64,000 nt of DNA from positions 1,488,001-1,552,000 of the forward strand of contig NC_070565.1 of the NCBI RefSeq assembly GCF_026914185.1. The letters are read 5' to 3'. Below the pieces are notes generated by a model. The model did no database searches. It was not told where the DNA came from and saw nothing but the letters and a program-made list of their open reading frames with translations. A program made the translations under genes and the position numbers. Below, piece by piece: positions 12,422-23,700 of this stretch (positions within the stretch are counted from its first letter, which is position 1; each line of letters begins with the position of its first letter). The DNA comes from Puccinia triticina. Taxonomy: Eukaryota; Basidiomycota; Pucciniomycetes; Pucciniales; Pucciniaceae.

Positions 12422-14042
12422 AACAGTCTCTACTCACACCAAGGAAACGGTGGTGGAAATCAGAAGTAGGATGAATACTCTGCTCTGGTTTTAAAGGTCT
12501 TAACAAGAGATAACCTATGGATCTTTTGATGCAGAAGAGAGAAACAGAAGCAGGGAGAGAGCAGTCAAGATCAACAGAGTTTTATATGAGATAAACAAGG
12601 TCAGTAGAAGAGGGTACTTACTGTCAATATCCTGTTGTGATACTGGGAGTGAAGTGGCCTCTGGTTTAGTGATCCTGGGTGTCTCTGGGGTAAGGTTCTG
12701 GTGTGCTGAAGTCTGTAGATCCTTCTCAGGCAGGGGGGGATCCTGACTTCAAAAAATTTCAGAGTTTGCTTACATGATTACATATGTACAAGTGGTTGGC
12801 GCCTGGTAGCGCTGCCACGTCACAACTGCGCAAGCGCGCCATAACTTAATAACTCAGGGAAGGAGTAGAGTTACAAGGAAGTGGTAAGTTGTAACTAGGA
12901 TTTTAATTGCATGGGAAAACAGAATATGAAGTCAAAACAAGGTTATCTCTTAAGATGAAAAAGATATGAATTAATTCATATGTAAAAAGGTAGAAAAGGC
13001 AGCTTTTAGGTCAGCTGTGTTGACTCTACGGCTGACAGATGATGTCAGAAAAGCACAATATGAAATCTTACGGAAATTCACACGCATACAGAATGCACAG
13101 ATCAGATGTTATGCGGATTGCAGATCACAGGATTTGGATCAGGTTGCGGACCGGTGCAGATGGGCAGGGCTGGACTGTGGTGGACCAAATGCGGAGACAG
13201 TTAGCAGCGGCACACTAGCGGGTGAGCCAGGGCAGGTGGAGCTGGGGCAGAGGTGCTGGCAAGAGACCAACTGGTGGGGACTAGACAGAGGACGTGGGAG
13301 GTAGAGCAGAGCCTGGGAAAGTGATGTGCGGAAAGCGGGCGGAGATGACAGACTAGTGCGGGAAAGTGTGGAACTGCGGGATGCATGGAGGGAAGGAAGG
13401 GGGTGGAGGCTCATGGTTTCTCTTCTCTTTCTCTTTTCATCATCTTACTCATCATTGTACTTACAACTTACAGACGTACAAGAGTATTAGAAGAGTTTTA
13501 TGTGACCCTTATTTTGTTTACTTGTGGATACTATTGCAGACTTGTGCTTGAGGAGTGCAGAGCCGGGACATCAATAATAACTCACAGATATACATATTCT
13601 TGAAGAAGGCGGAAGTGGTCATTTCTACACACTTCCCAACCTTTATTCTCACAACAATAACAAGCAAAAAATTGTTACAATATTGGCATGTTACCAATAG
13701 CTGCACCATACTTACCCACCATTGACAGGAATATCCCAGGCGGTAGCCAATCTCAAGGTTTGGTTTCTAGTCAGGTGTGGAAAACCCATGAGTGCAATGT
13801 TTGTCTAGTTTTGTCTACAGATTGGTTTGAAGTTTAAATGAATGTTAGCAAAACCTGAAGAATTGAGAAAACATCCAAGCATTCTTCAAAAGACAATAGA
13901 TCAGAAATTGGTGCAAATGTAAATTCAAACAGGTATAACATATGGTATATTATTGACTGCATAAATAATCATCTGCAAAATCAGGGATACCATTTTGTAG
14001 CTGTATCAACAAAGAAAATTGAATGACTAGCAGCGGGCGCTC
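12422..14042. other. Unassigned spacer, no gene supported
   Basis: Several short open stretches (for example 13017-13304) have no recognisable domain and no splice partners. The sequence either side of hAT B (8280-8599 and 12430-12780) is of one character, with GAGAGA-rich transcripts-like DNA, so hAT B probably landed in another element that I could not delimit. Confidence 0.4.
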
Positions 14043-15216
14043 TTAATTGGTATTGATGTGCCACAGGTCGCAATAATATTTAGGAGCGTACTTTGGGAAT
14101 ATCTTTTTAGTTGCATCAAAATTTATTTTAGCTAATTCTTCCGTGCCCTCAAATCTTAAGAAACCCTTCAGATGTGTCAGAGGGATCATTTTGTACTTGT
14201 AAGAGCATCCGCATTGGTTGCGGATTAAGGGAGGATTAGCGTAACTAATCCTCCTCGGCAACCGCATTGGGTCCGATTTAATTGGACTAAACTCCTCCCG
14301 GGAGTACGATTTGGAGCAAGCGGGAGTAAAGTTACTCCTTGCTAATCTTGGGAGTAAGCGCTGCATGCATATTCACATGCATGCAGACACTGCTCCCCAC
14401 CCAAAAGTATGCACCAAACACAGCTTACATAAGCTGTAGGTGCATACCACGTACTTCACAGCTTTTTATCCCGCACCAATGCGGTTGCCGGCTGGGACTA
14501 GCGCTAATCCGGGAGTAAGCAGATCTGTTACTTCTCGAGTTGCACCCGCACCGATGCGGATGCTCTAAAGGAATTCAACGGTTTTGAATACTAATTGCTG
14601 GAATTAAAGGAACCCAAAAGCTTTCCGATGCAGTTTCTTGTTGTGAAGCATTACGTAAGCCGTTCTGATTGGCATGACTTTATGCAACATATCATTTAAG
14701 CTTTTGAGCCAATCCCATGTAACCATGTCCATAACCGCATCCAGAGCATCCTCTGTCAGTATTCCTGGTTCTGGGGAAGTCCCTTTGAGGAATTTATGAT
14801 CTGATCCGGCGTCCTTTATATCCTTGACTGCATCACAAACATGTCCTGTCAGCTGTCCTGGTTCAGGAGAACTCCCTGCAATAATTTTTCCTGATCCTGC
14901 GTCCAGTCTTGCCTTGTTTGTGTTCAATTTTCTCATTGGCTTCATGTCACTTGTCTCCTTGGATTTGTAAGACTTATTTGATCTGTAAGAAGGCTGCAAT
15001 CAACTGGAAAGCTCAATTTTACGTGATCTATGTATGGTTACATTCAAACGTGCAGAATACAAACTTCATTCTCTCGGAAACTCTTGTGACAAATTGCTCC
15101 ATAGGATTGTACCAAGGTGTTTTTAGGTAAGGTTCAAGCACCAATTGCCTTTTGGTATGTTTGAACAACTTGATGAGCTGGCAAATGGCGGATAGTTTGG
15201 GAAGTTTTAATCATAA
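14043..15216 (-). pseudogene. Unrecognised, possibly non-mobile gene, split by a MITE
   Basis: Minus-strand coding sequence not recognisable as a transposon protein. An upstream segment (about 15216-15040) reads through YLKTPWYNPMEQFVTRVSERMKF. A GT...AG intron probably follows near 15040-14995. A long exon (about 14995-14604) then holds two imperfect repeats of the form DAGS.K...G(S/T)SPEPG.LT, followed by WDWLKSLNDML and HNKKLHRKAFGFL. After a TAA the same frame continues to VEFL, where the Harbinger-like MITE interrupts it. Past the MITE it resumes with YKYKMIPLTHLKGFLRFEGTEELAKI and ends at a stop at 14043-14045. Removing the MITE and one TAA restores the frame. The 5' side is cut by element D1 at 15217. 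No function is assigned. Confidence 0.5.
14203..14565. mobile_element. Harbinger-like MITE (363 bp)
   Basis: Terminal inverted repeats GAGCATCCGCA(T) and (A)TGCGGATGCTC flanked by TAA on both sides (14200-14202 and 14566-14568), the 3-bp TWA target typical of PIF/Harbinger. The interior has further GCATCCGC/GGATTAG inverted words and no coding capacity. It interrupts the reading frame of the minus-strand gene around it. Confidence 0.8.
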
Positions 15217-15466
15217 GTACACGGTGGACGCACTTTTAAGGTTTTTCGCCGAAAAACCTTCAAAGTGAGGGTTTTCACTTGGAGGACCTCCAAAGTTGCG
15301 GTCCTTTGGATGATCTTTGAAGAAAATCCAAAGATTTTCCAAAGGTGGGGCAAAAACTTCAAATGACATTTGAAGGTGACAGAAATATCCGTCCGACCAC
15401 CGGGTTGGACCGGATAGAACCTTATTTTTTGACATCTCACTCTACTCTGAAGTCCATTGGGAGGAA

Positions 15467-15745
15467 AGACCCTCCCCTCCCAATATTCTTTGGAGTACCT
15501 CCGGAGGACCTTTGAATGCCTGTGACTTCGATGGATCTTTGGAGGCGGAGCCCTCCCCTCCCAATATTCTTCGGAGGACCTTTGAATGCCGGTGACTTCG
15601 AAGGATCTTCGGAGGCGGAGCCCTCTCCTCCCAATATTCTTTGGAGGACCTCCGGAGGCCCTTCGAATGCCGGTGACTTTGATGGATCTTCGGAGGCGGA
15701 GCCCTCCCCTCCGATTATTTTTCGGAGGACCTCCGGAGGACCTTC
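15467..15745. repeat. Tandem repeat, about 3.5 units of 70-81 bp
   Basis: Units begin near 15467, 15550, 15620 and 15701 with CCCTCCCCTCC. Each contains AATATTCTT(C/T)GGAG, CCTCCGGAGGACC, TTTGAATGCC.GTGACTTCGA and GGATCTT.GGAGGCGGAG. The unit is also open on both strands, which generates spurious ORFs. Confidence 0.8.
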
Positions 15746-15747
15746 AA

Positions 15748-16732
15748 ATGTCAACCCGTTCAATGGAGGCGAGTGGTGCCAACATCCATGGCGAAGGGCA
15801 TTGCTCACCTGGACCAGTCTCCTCGACATCCCCCACCAGCTCCCCTCCACCAACAAAGCCACCAATGTCGTCTCAGCAGGAGGGCACCCACCCAATGGTA
15901 AGCGGGTAGTTTTTTCTTCCCTCCTTGCTGACAAGAAAGAACACCCATTGAACACATGATTTGACCCGATAGGCTCGCGAGGAGTCCTGCGACGGGTCGC
16001 AGCCTATTGGCCCCCAACAAGACGATGTGGTGTTGCAAGAAGACGGCCCCAACCCCCCCCCCCCCCCCCCCCCGGCGACCTGCGAAACGCAAGTCATCCT
16101 TGGAGACGTTTGTCGAACAGACGAACCAGTTCTTCTCCGGAGACTTTGGTGACGACAACGCCCACTCGCCAAAGGAGGAGCGGTCCTCACGGGTTGATCA
16201 ACTAGCTTCGTCCGGTTTGTCGGCTCATTTGACTCAATCTCCCCCGACACCAAAGCGAATGAAGACCGACAGTCAACCCAAACGTGCGACCCCAACCCCT
16301 CCAACCTCACCACACAACCTGTCAATGGACCAGTATCTCAAATTGTGCCACATCGAGGCCAAGGACAAGGTGACTCAAGCTGTGATTGAGAATCATTTGC
16401 TCTACCACTGGTCTATCTTCAAGACCACCTCTGTCAAGATCCTCTGCGACCTCGGGATGCGCTACGGGCATGCAGTTTTGCTTACAGACGGCGTCCCCGA
16501 AGCCATGAAACGACTCAACCAGGTAGAGTACGCGTGTAAACCACGGGCCTTGTCCCTGACTCTTCTACCGCCCCCCCGGTCTGGCCTGCTCCACCAGCTC
16601 GCGTGCTTGGACCTAGGGGACCTCCCCTAGCGGTCCGGTCACCGTCTATCCAAGCCGCCTCCGCTTGTTTCTCTCCTGCACACTTTTCGGGGCAGGACCC
16701 CGTTGCGGGGGGGCAACGCGATCCTGACCGTA
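15748..16732 (+). pseudogene. D1 gene, unrecognised protein, poly-C frameshift
   Basis: A start ATG at 15748 opens a Ser/Pro-rich exon (MSTRSMEASGANIHGEG). It is followed by a clear intron (GTAAGC at 15898, AG at 15972). The second exon carries a run of 21 C (16053-16073). Upstream and downstream frames differ by one, and 20 C would join them. Downstream the protein is basic, then has LETFVEQTNQFFSGDF, a Pro/Ser linker and a conserved-looking helical block MDQYLKLCHIEAKDKVTQAV...YHWSIFKTTSVKILCDLGM. A probable donor lies after CTCAACCAG (about 16529) and a third exon starts at about 16630. The CACTA-like element cuts that exon at 16733, and the frame continues after 18864. No domain is recognised. 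Confidence 0.5.
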
Positions 16733-18863
16733 CACCAGGAAAAAAAAGTAGTCAGTTGATGACAACTGACATAACACAGCTCTGGTTTCAGCTCCAAAGC
16801 TACTCCATCTGCTAGTTCAGGGCTGGCTGGCACACAGCTCAGTGCCCATTTTGGCACAGCTGAAGCCTCTAGCTTGCAATTTTCACAAGCTGCTCCTCAG
16901 CTTTGTCCCAGGCAAAGCTGCTGCTCAGCCTTGGCCTAGGCCCAGCTGCCCCTCAGTCTTGGCACAGGAAAAGCCACTGCTCAGCCTTTGCCTGAGCAAG
17001 AACGGGTGTTGATAAACACACACCCGTCCCCCGGAGGCAAGCCCTCGCCCACGCCCTTTGAAAAGGGCGTGTGGGACCGCACACCCTTGATAAAGGGAAA
17101 AAGGGCATGCACACCCCTGTATGGGCGTGCGAGGGCGTGCACGCCCCCACATGGGCGTTCACGGGCGTGCACCATGGCTCGTCGGGAGCTCCTCGGCGGG
17201 CAGATGCAAGTATACCTGCTCGCCGAGAGCCCCTCGGCGGGCAGTTACAGATACCACCTCGCCGAGAGCCTCTCGGAGAGCAGGTATACATGCACCTGCT
17301 CGCCGAGAGCCTTGCCTGCTCGCCGAGAAGGATAACTCTCGGCGAGCAGGTATACAAACACCTACCCGCCGAGCCTGCTCACCGAGAGCCCCTCGGCGGG
17401 CAGGTGCATGTATACCTGCTCGCGCAGAGAAATCCTCGGCGAGCAGGCATACAGATCCCACCTCGCCGAGAGCCTCTCGGCGAGCAGGTATACATACACC
17501 TGCCCACCGAGCCTGCTCACCGAGAGCCCCTCGGCGGGCAGGTGCATTTATACCTGCTCGCCGAGAGAAATCCTCGGCGAGCAGGCATACATATCCCACC
17601 TCGCCAAGAGCCTCTCGGCGATCAGGTATACTTGCACCTGCCCGCGGAGAGGCTCTTGGTGAGCAGGCTCGGCGGGCAGGTGCATGTATACCTGGTCGCC
17701 GAGAGAAATCCTCGGCGAGCAGGCATACACCTCTCGGCGAGCAGGCATACACCTCTCGGCGAGCAGGCATACATATCCCCGCTCGCCGAGAGCCTTGCCT
17801 GCTCGCCGAGAAGGATAACTCTCGGCGAGCAGGTATACAAACACCTGCCCGCCGAGCCTGCTCGCCAAGAGCCCCTCGGCGGGCAGGTTCAAGTATACCT
17901 TCTCGCCAAGAGCCCCTCGGAGGGCAGGTTCAACTATACCTGCTCGCCGAGAGGCTCTTGGCGAGGTGGGATATGTATGCCTGCTCGCCGAGGATTTCTC
18001 TCGGCGAGCAGGTATAAATGCACCTGCCCGCCGAGGGGCTCTCGGTGAGCAGGCTCGGTGGGCAGGTGTATGTATACCTGCTCGCCGAGAGGCTCTCGGC
18101 GAGGTGGGATCTGTATGCCTGCTCGCCGAGGATTTCTCTGCGCGAGCAGGTATACATGCACCTGCCCGCCGAGGGGCTCTCGGTGAGCAGGCTCGGCGGG
18201 CAGGTCTGCTCGCCGAGAGGCTCTCGGTGAGCAGGCTCGGCGGGCAGGTCTGCTCGCCGAGAGGCTCTCGGCGAGGTGGGATCTGTATGCCTGGAGCAGG
18301 TGTACATGCACCTGCCCGCCGAGGGGCTCTCGGTGAGCAGGCTCGGCGGGCAGGTGTTTGTATACCTGCTCGCCGAGAGTTATCCTTGTCGGCGAGCAGG
18401 GATACATACACCATACCCGCCGAGGGGCTCTCGGCGAGCAGGTATATGTACTTGCGCCAACCCACCGAGGGGCTCTCGGCGAGCAGGCACGGTGCACGCT
18501 TGTGCACGCCTATGTGGGGGCGTGCACGCCCTTGATAAAGGGTGCGCGGTCCCACACGCCCTGTTCGAAGGGCATGGTCGTGGGCGTGCCCCCGGAGGAC
18601 AGGTGTGCATTTATCAATGCCCGTTCTTGCTCAGGCAAAGGCTTGGTCGTGGGCGTGCCCCCGGAGGACAGGTGTGCATTTATCAATGCCCGTTCTTGCT
18701 CAGGAAAGGCTGAGCAGTGGCTTGTCCTGCGCCAAGACTGGAGGCAGCTGTGCCTGGGACAAAGCTGAGGATCAGCTCGTGAAAATTGCACTAGAGGCTG
18801 GATAGCCAGCTGGAGCAGGTGTCATGTCAGTTGTCATCTAGTGACTACTGATTTTTCCTGGTG
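16733..18863. mobile_element. CACTA-like non-autonomous element (copy 2, 2,131 bp)
   Basis: Begins CACCAGGAAAAAAAAGTAGT and ends with the inverse ACTACTGATTTTTCCTGGTG. The next 25 bases of the TIR hold an AGTTGATGACAACT palindrome and TGACAT.ACAC. The 3-bp flanks are GTA on both sides (16730-16732 and 18864-18866). CACxx termini plus a 3-bp duplication fit the CACTA/EnSpm superfamily. Subterminal words of the type GCTCAGCCTTGGCC are shared with copy 3. The interior is an inverted tandem array, not genes. Confidence 0.88.
17000..18700. repeat. Large inverted, internally tandem GC-rich array
   Basis: A unit containing CTCTCGGCGAGCAGGTATAC and CCTGCCCGCCGAG is repeated dozens of times. In the left half it runs mostly as GCCGAGAG...GGCGGGCAGG and in the right half mostly as the inverse. 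The outermost words pair too: GGGCGTGTGGGACCGC near 17070 with GCGGTCCCACACGCCC near 18550. Because the unit is open in most frames, overlapping ORFs of up to about 335 codons arise on both strands; I do not regard these as proteins. Confidence 0.85.
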
Positions 18864-19223
18864 GTAGACCCGGTGGTCCCTACTTGGGTGCAGGTTTTCA
18901 CCGGGATTGGTGTTTGGGTCTCAGGTGAGAGCTCCCTTGAAACCTCTTGAGGTTTCGTCAATCACTAGAAGCGGCATGGCTTATGGGATAGCTTCCTGAG
19001 CCGTTGCCCAGTGATCTAGGGAGTCTCTCCTCCTGGGGCAGAGAGGAAGCTAAGGCGCCGCTGCTACAGCAGCGGGAAGTTGAAGGGATACTGCTACACC
19101 ACTAACTCAGGGAGAAGCCTGAGCCTGTGCGAGCCCCCCATCTTCGAACCTTAGTTTCCAACAAGATTTCCAAAACACCGTAAAGATTTAGATCGTTGCG
19201 TGTAAGAAGGCTGGACACACGCC
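18864..19223. other. Probable continuation of D1, then unassigned
   Basis: The first bases after the CACTA-like copy continue the D1 third exon in frame (ACC-GTA-GAC-CCG-GTG-GTC), with a possible donor after TGGGTGCAG near 18891. The rest has no supported gene. Confidence 0.4.
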
Positions 19224-19856
19224 TTAGATCAAGAAAACTACTTGACTGAGGATTGCCGCTAAATCTGCAGGGATTTCTACGGTCAGTTGGTGTTTGGTGT
19301 CTTGGCCTGAACGCACGCCTTGCAACAGAGAGTCTGCCGTGTTGTTCTTAGACGAAACCCTACGTGCCACAAGGTTAATATTTTCTTTGATAAGTATTGC
19401 CTGAATCTTCATCCACTCTGTGTTTGCTTGTTGGTCTCCGGACCGTTTATTGTTGATCCTGTTCTCGGTCGTAGTGTTGTCAGTCCACACAATCAGAGTC
19501 TTGCCGCTTTGAGACCGGAGTTTCAAAAGCATGAGCAGGCCAAGACGAACTGCGACAGTTTCCAGAAAAGAAATACGCTGCGGGCAGCCTTTTGGGTCGT
19601 GGAGCTTGAATTGCACCCAGGTCTTTCCTATCAGTACGCCGATCCCAAAAGAAGTCGATGCGTTGCCGACCCAACCAATGTCAATTGGGGGTCCGTAGTG
19701 GATGATGCAAGTCGGCTCAAAATTATCCAGTGTTGCTTTCCATACCGTCAGGTCTATGAGGACGTCCTTGGGGGGATGGCGTGTTGCTCTTCGATACTGC
19801 CACGACATCAACCACCGGTACAGAGAGTTTAAACGACACTTCAGATGTGGCCCCAC
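19224..19856 (-). pseudogene. DIRS-like RNase H domain fragment
   Basis: Minus-strand fragment of about 210 codons homologous to 216-701. It begins with the end of the reverse-transcriptase connection (LNSLYRWLMSWQYRRATRHP, then LTVWKATLDNF). It continues with DIGWVGNASTSFGIG, ETVAVRLGLLML, LIVWTDNTTTENRI and NNTADSLLQGVRSG. The expected ADALSRG-type motif is here ADSLLQG, so a Ser-Arg pair is changed. Neither the reverse transcriptase upstream nor a recombinase downstream is present. A truncated relic. Confidence 0.78.
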
Positions 19857-20300
19857 TCCTCACTTGTTTGTTTAAAATGCCATGTTACCCCTACCCCTGT
19901 GACCCACCCCCTGCAATTCCTCTTTGGTCCCATAAGCTCATGCCCCTACCAGTCCTGCTCTCTCTTGGTTTGACCTGCAATATCCTGCAAGCTGATGCAA
20001 TTTCTGTGTCTTATTTATTGTTTTCTTGTGATTTACTCTGATGGGAATATCATGCTTATACAATTTCCCTCTGAAGAATACTTATCCAAATTACCTCTGA
20101 TGAAAAATAAAGAAGTCAACCATAAAAACTAAGTTCAATTGGGCTATACTGTACATAACTCAACAAGCATGCAGACTTGCTTACACAACAATGATGGAGA
20201 GAAATTTCCAAGCTAGCTTCATAAATAATGATTGACATAAAACATGCTACACCCATTAATGAAATGTATGTGGTGAACAGCTACATCCTTTGGATGAAAT
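19857..20300. other. AT-rich spacer, nothing recognised
   Basis: No coding or RNA feature seen. It ends with the target duplication GATGAAAT of the foldback MITE (20293-20300). Confidence 0.5.
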
Positions 20301-20678
20301 TAGAGATTGCAAACAGCTACCTGTCTGATTTCAATGAAACAGCTTCTTGAGTGCTTGTGATCAAACAAATTCAATATGTGACACTTACATGATATGAAGA
20401 ACTACTTGAACTTGAGTAGGACACTCAGCTAACTGCATGGTAAGGCACACATACAAGGCCAGATGGCAAATAGTCCACAGGTACCTCCTGGCAGGTACCT
20501 GTGAGCTATTTGCCATCTGCACTTGTATGTGTGCCTTACCATGCAGTTAGCCGAGTGTCCCACTCAAGTTCAAGTAGTTCTTCATCTCATGGAAGTTTTA
20601 CATATTGAATTTATTTGATCACAAGCACTCAAGAAGCGGTTTCATTGAATTCAGACAGGTACCTGTTTGCCATCTCTA
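20301..20678. mobile_element. Foldback hAT MITE (378 bp)
   Basis: Termini TAGAGATTGCAAACAG and the inverse CTGTTTGCCATCTCTA, flanked by an exact 8-bp duplication GATGAAAT (20293-20300 and 20679-20686). The two halves are inverted copies of each other along almost their full length (arms of about 175 bp), meeting in a short GGTACC-rich centre near 20480-20500. The TAGAGAT terminus and GGTACC words match hAT A and B, which are candidate sources of the transposase. A transcript would fold into one long hairpin. Confidence 0.93.
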
Positions 20679-20768
20679 GATGAAATGGTTGGGGTCCCTT
20701 GTATGAAATGGATGGGGTTAAAAATTCTACATAGTAGAGGGACATCCATTCAAATAAACAAAGACATT

Positions 20769-23700
20769 TTAATCGATGAGATCATCAGGCTCATTTTCTC
20801 CGCGCCACTTCTGGAGTCCCTCATGCAATGCGTTCATCATGAGTGATTCAGGAATGTATTGTGGTTGCAAAGAAGATTCATGGCGGTGGATCTGACCCTC
20901 ATGATGTGCAAAGGAATTCAGCAGATAACTGTTATAGTTTGTGTGTTGGATGTGATGACACACAGATGTTCCCTCCTGTCGCTTGTTGACTGGCACTGCG
21001 CCTCCAAACATATTGCAGCCTCCATCAAAGCAGTTATGCTGTACATTGAGACAACACTTGACCATCTGTTCGTAATTGTCAGGAATCAGCTTTCTCTTGA
21101 ACTTCTTGATTATTTTCAGTGGATCCTCATGTGTTTTTTATATCAGAGGGACTTACAGGGACAGGTACAATGGTTTATGTGGAACTTTTGGCCAGCGTCC
21201 ACATTCGTGTATGATGATTTATCTGCCCACGTGTGCATTCCACTTGACGCAAATAGAATCGATTCCCTGGAGTGACCTCCCAAACTGATTGAACACACGC
21301 TATCACATGGCTATTTTGGGATCTTTGCTCCTATTAGCCACATAAGATGGATAGTGTTGTTATTACTGGTTATCAGTGGTAGTATTTTATGAGTGTTTTG
21401 CATCTTTGCTCACCAAATAAAACGTTCCCTTGTAAATGGTTTCCTTTGAATTAAGTTTGATTGAAGAAACTTGCCTGATTCTACTGTTTGGGAAGTTTAA
21501 CCTCAGTGCGGATGGGATCATCATATGGATTCACTTTGGGATTGTGTAAGTAGGGGTATGAAATCATGTGGTTCACTGATTTTGAGTTGTAACCAAAAGA
21601 GCGTTGAATATGTTCATTCTGTGCAAATATGTTTGTAATTTCTGATGATGCTTGGAAGTATTCTCCTGTTTGACAATCATAAATATAGGCACCAGAGAAT
21701 AAGAGCCTCTCTACATGATAATTGCTGAATGTGAGAGCCAGATCATGACTGGGAGTTTGTCTGTTGGAATGAATAGACGCAGTGCAGACTATGCCATTGT
21801 AACTCTCAAATTTCTCTGTGGCAAACAGAATTGGTGGTCCAAATCGCCTGATTGATTGAGGGAGGTGTAGTAGCATGTGAATCTTTGGTTTATTTGACCA
21901 TCTGCCTGACATTTTAGATATGTGATACATAAACTGCCAAATAACAGCTTTCAGTTCTTGTAAATACTCTTCCATATCTTGGATGGTGATCTGAAACACC
22001 ATACTTGCTATGTAGCACATTGAGAACCATAGATCCTTCATGTCTTCTGTCATATATGGGAAAAATACAAATGAGGCCACCTGCAATATTATTCAAAAAT
22101 CTTTCCCAATGAAGGATGCATGCTGAGCCATCATGTAAGTGGCCTGAAGAGGTGGGAAATTGAGTGCATCAGTATTGAATGATTGTAATCTGGCTTCCAC
22201 TTCTTTGAGGTGCCTCTTGCTTAGCCGATTTTTCATGAAGTCCGCCAAAAGGTATTTCACACAACCAAGTAGGACTACATGTAGTATTTCCACTGGTGTG
22301 TCATTACAACCATCAAAGGATTCAAGTTCTAGGTATGAATTGAATATTCGTGGTCGTGCATTTGTTGCAAGTTCATTGATTCTTATCCTTTCATGTACCT
22401 TCTGTGTGTGCAATTCAATCAATCTATGGTTGATTTGGTCTTTCAACCCATACTGTGCAGTTTTGGTTAGGAATTCATTCTTGGTCTTTGTATAATATGT
22501 TTCCCAAAGATCATGAGATCGAGATCTAGTTTCATGCCACTGTCTGGAAACTGGTAATTCTGGGAGGCCAAAGAAAGATCATAGAAATTCCAATGTGCAC
22601 CTCTGGCTTTTGGATTGCACACTCAGATGGCACATTCTGCAAGGATTATTTGCTTGGCCAGGATTGGGTGTGCTGTTAATTTCAGCTGCCATTGGTGAGT
22701 CCGCCAGGAATGCCAGAGGGACAATCATATACATCACCTCCTGTTTCATACTGGCGTCATATGCAATGCCACCTGCATTTGCCAATGTGCTATGTGCATT
22801 TGGTATAATTTCAGATTCAGATTTCCTTCCTGAAAAGCCTTCAACATTTCAACATATATTGGACTTACTTTATTTCTGCTACAATTGGCTCTCCAATTTC
22901 CAAGGCTGATGCAACATTAGAGGTGGCAACAAAATGACAATTATACTCCATATTGGTCATTTCTGGAGGCAGGCCACCTAATGTGAAGTAGTATGAAACA
23001 TGCTTGTTCCATTGTTTGGACTGGTTACCTGAGGTGTCATCCAAATATAGGGTGATGGGAACATGGCGGATGACCCTGTTGTCAGCCCTATTTCTCCATT
23101 CATTGGGAACTGGGATTGGTTCGGAATAAGTTGGCATTCCATGTTCTGTCATTAGATACAGATTCAAATGAGGTGATTAGTGAACATGAACAACCATGTG
23201 AAGCATGATATGTGAAAGGCAGCTTACCCCATATCACATTGCCACACTTGGACATCAACAATTCTCCATCAATATGAAAGATCTCCTGGTAATTCTTGTT
23301 GAATAATCTGACAGGTATCTCCTGTAAATCTTGGTCATGATACCCAATTTCTGGCCGTATGTAGCAATGGAATTTTCCTTCTTCATCTGGATGAGTGAAT
23401 TTGGGCCTAATACACTTTGCGTATAAATCATTTTCTACCTCAGTGACCTTCTGGTAGAAAAATATTGGCACCAAAATGTAACTATCTGGTGATCCAATCA
23501 ATGTGATGGGCTCAAAAATATAGTAGTGTTGGTTTCCTACTGCAGCCATCTGCACATGGTGTTGTCGGGGGAGGTTTTCACGCCATTTTGCACTTTGGTA
23601 CAATGCTCTGATGTTCTTACCATTGGTGTCATGTGGGTAGAATTGTAAATGTGGGTGTACTATTGGATTTGTGAAGTGACAAACTAAAGGTTGTATTTTG

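Larger units (their letters stand above)
15217..16732 (+). mobile_element. TIR element D1, left part
   Basis: Starts with GTACACGGTGGACGCA, the inverse of which (TGCGTCCGCCGTGTAC) ends element D2 at 62282; one base differs. Then come about 200 bases rich in CTTCAAAG/CTCCAAAG/CTTTGGAG words, a 70-80-bp tandem repeat and a gene. The same CAAAGG-rich DNA lies inside the D2 terminus (61930-62270). The right end is not seen: the element is interrupted by the CACTA-like copy at 16733 and resumes at 18864. Class is unknown; a TIR DNA transposon is inferred. Confidence 0.6.

Noticed and set aside
15436..15959. Opposed ORFs of about 150-170 codons over the D1 tandem repeat
   Set aside because: Open frames follow from the 70-80-bp repeat being free of stops; only the ATG at 15748 leads into spliced, non-repetitive coding sequence.
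17071..18555. Overlapping ORFs of up to 335 codons on both strands
   Set aside because: They read a palindromic tandem unit (GEQVYxHLPAE-type periodic peptide) in several frames at once; there is no start context, intron or domain, so they are repeat artefacts.
17000..18700. Possible CRISPR-like array
   Set aside because: The units are contiguous palindromic repeats in inverted halves without unique spacers, inside a eukaryotic TIR element.
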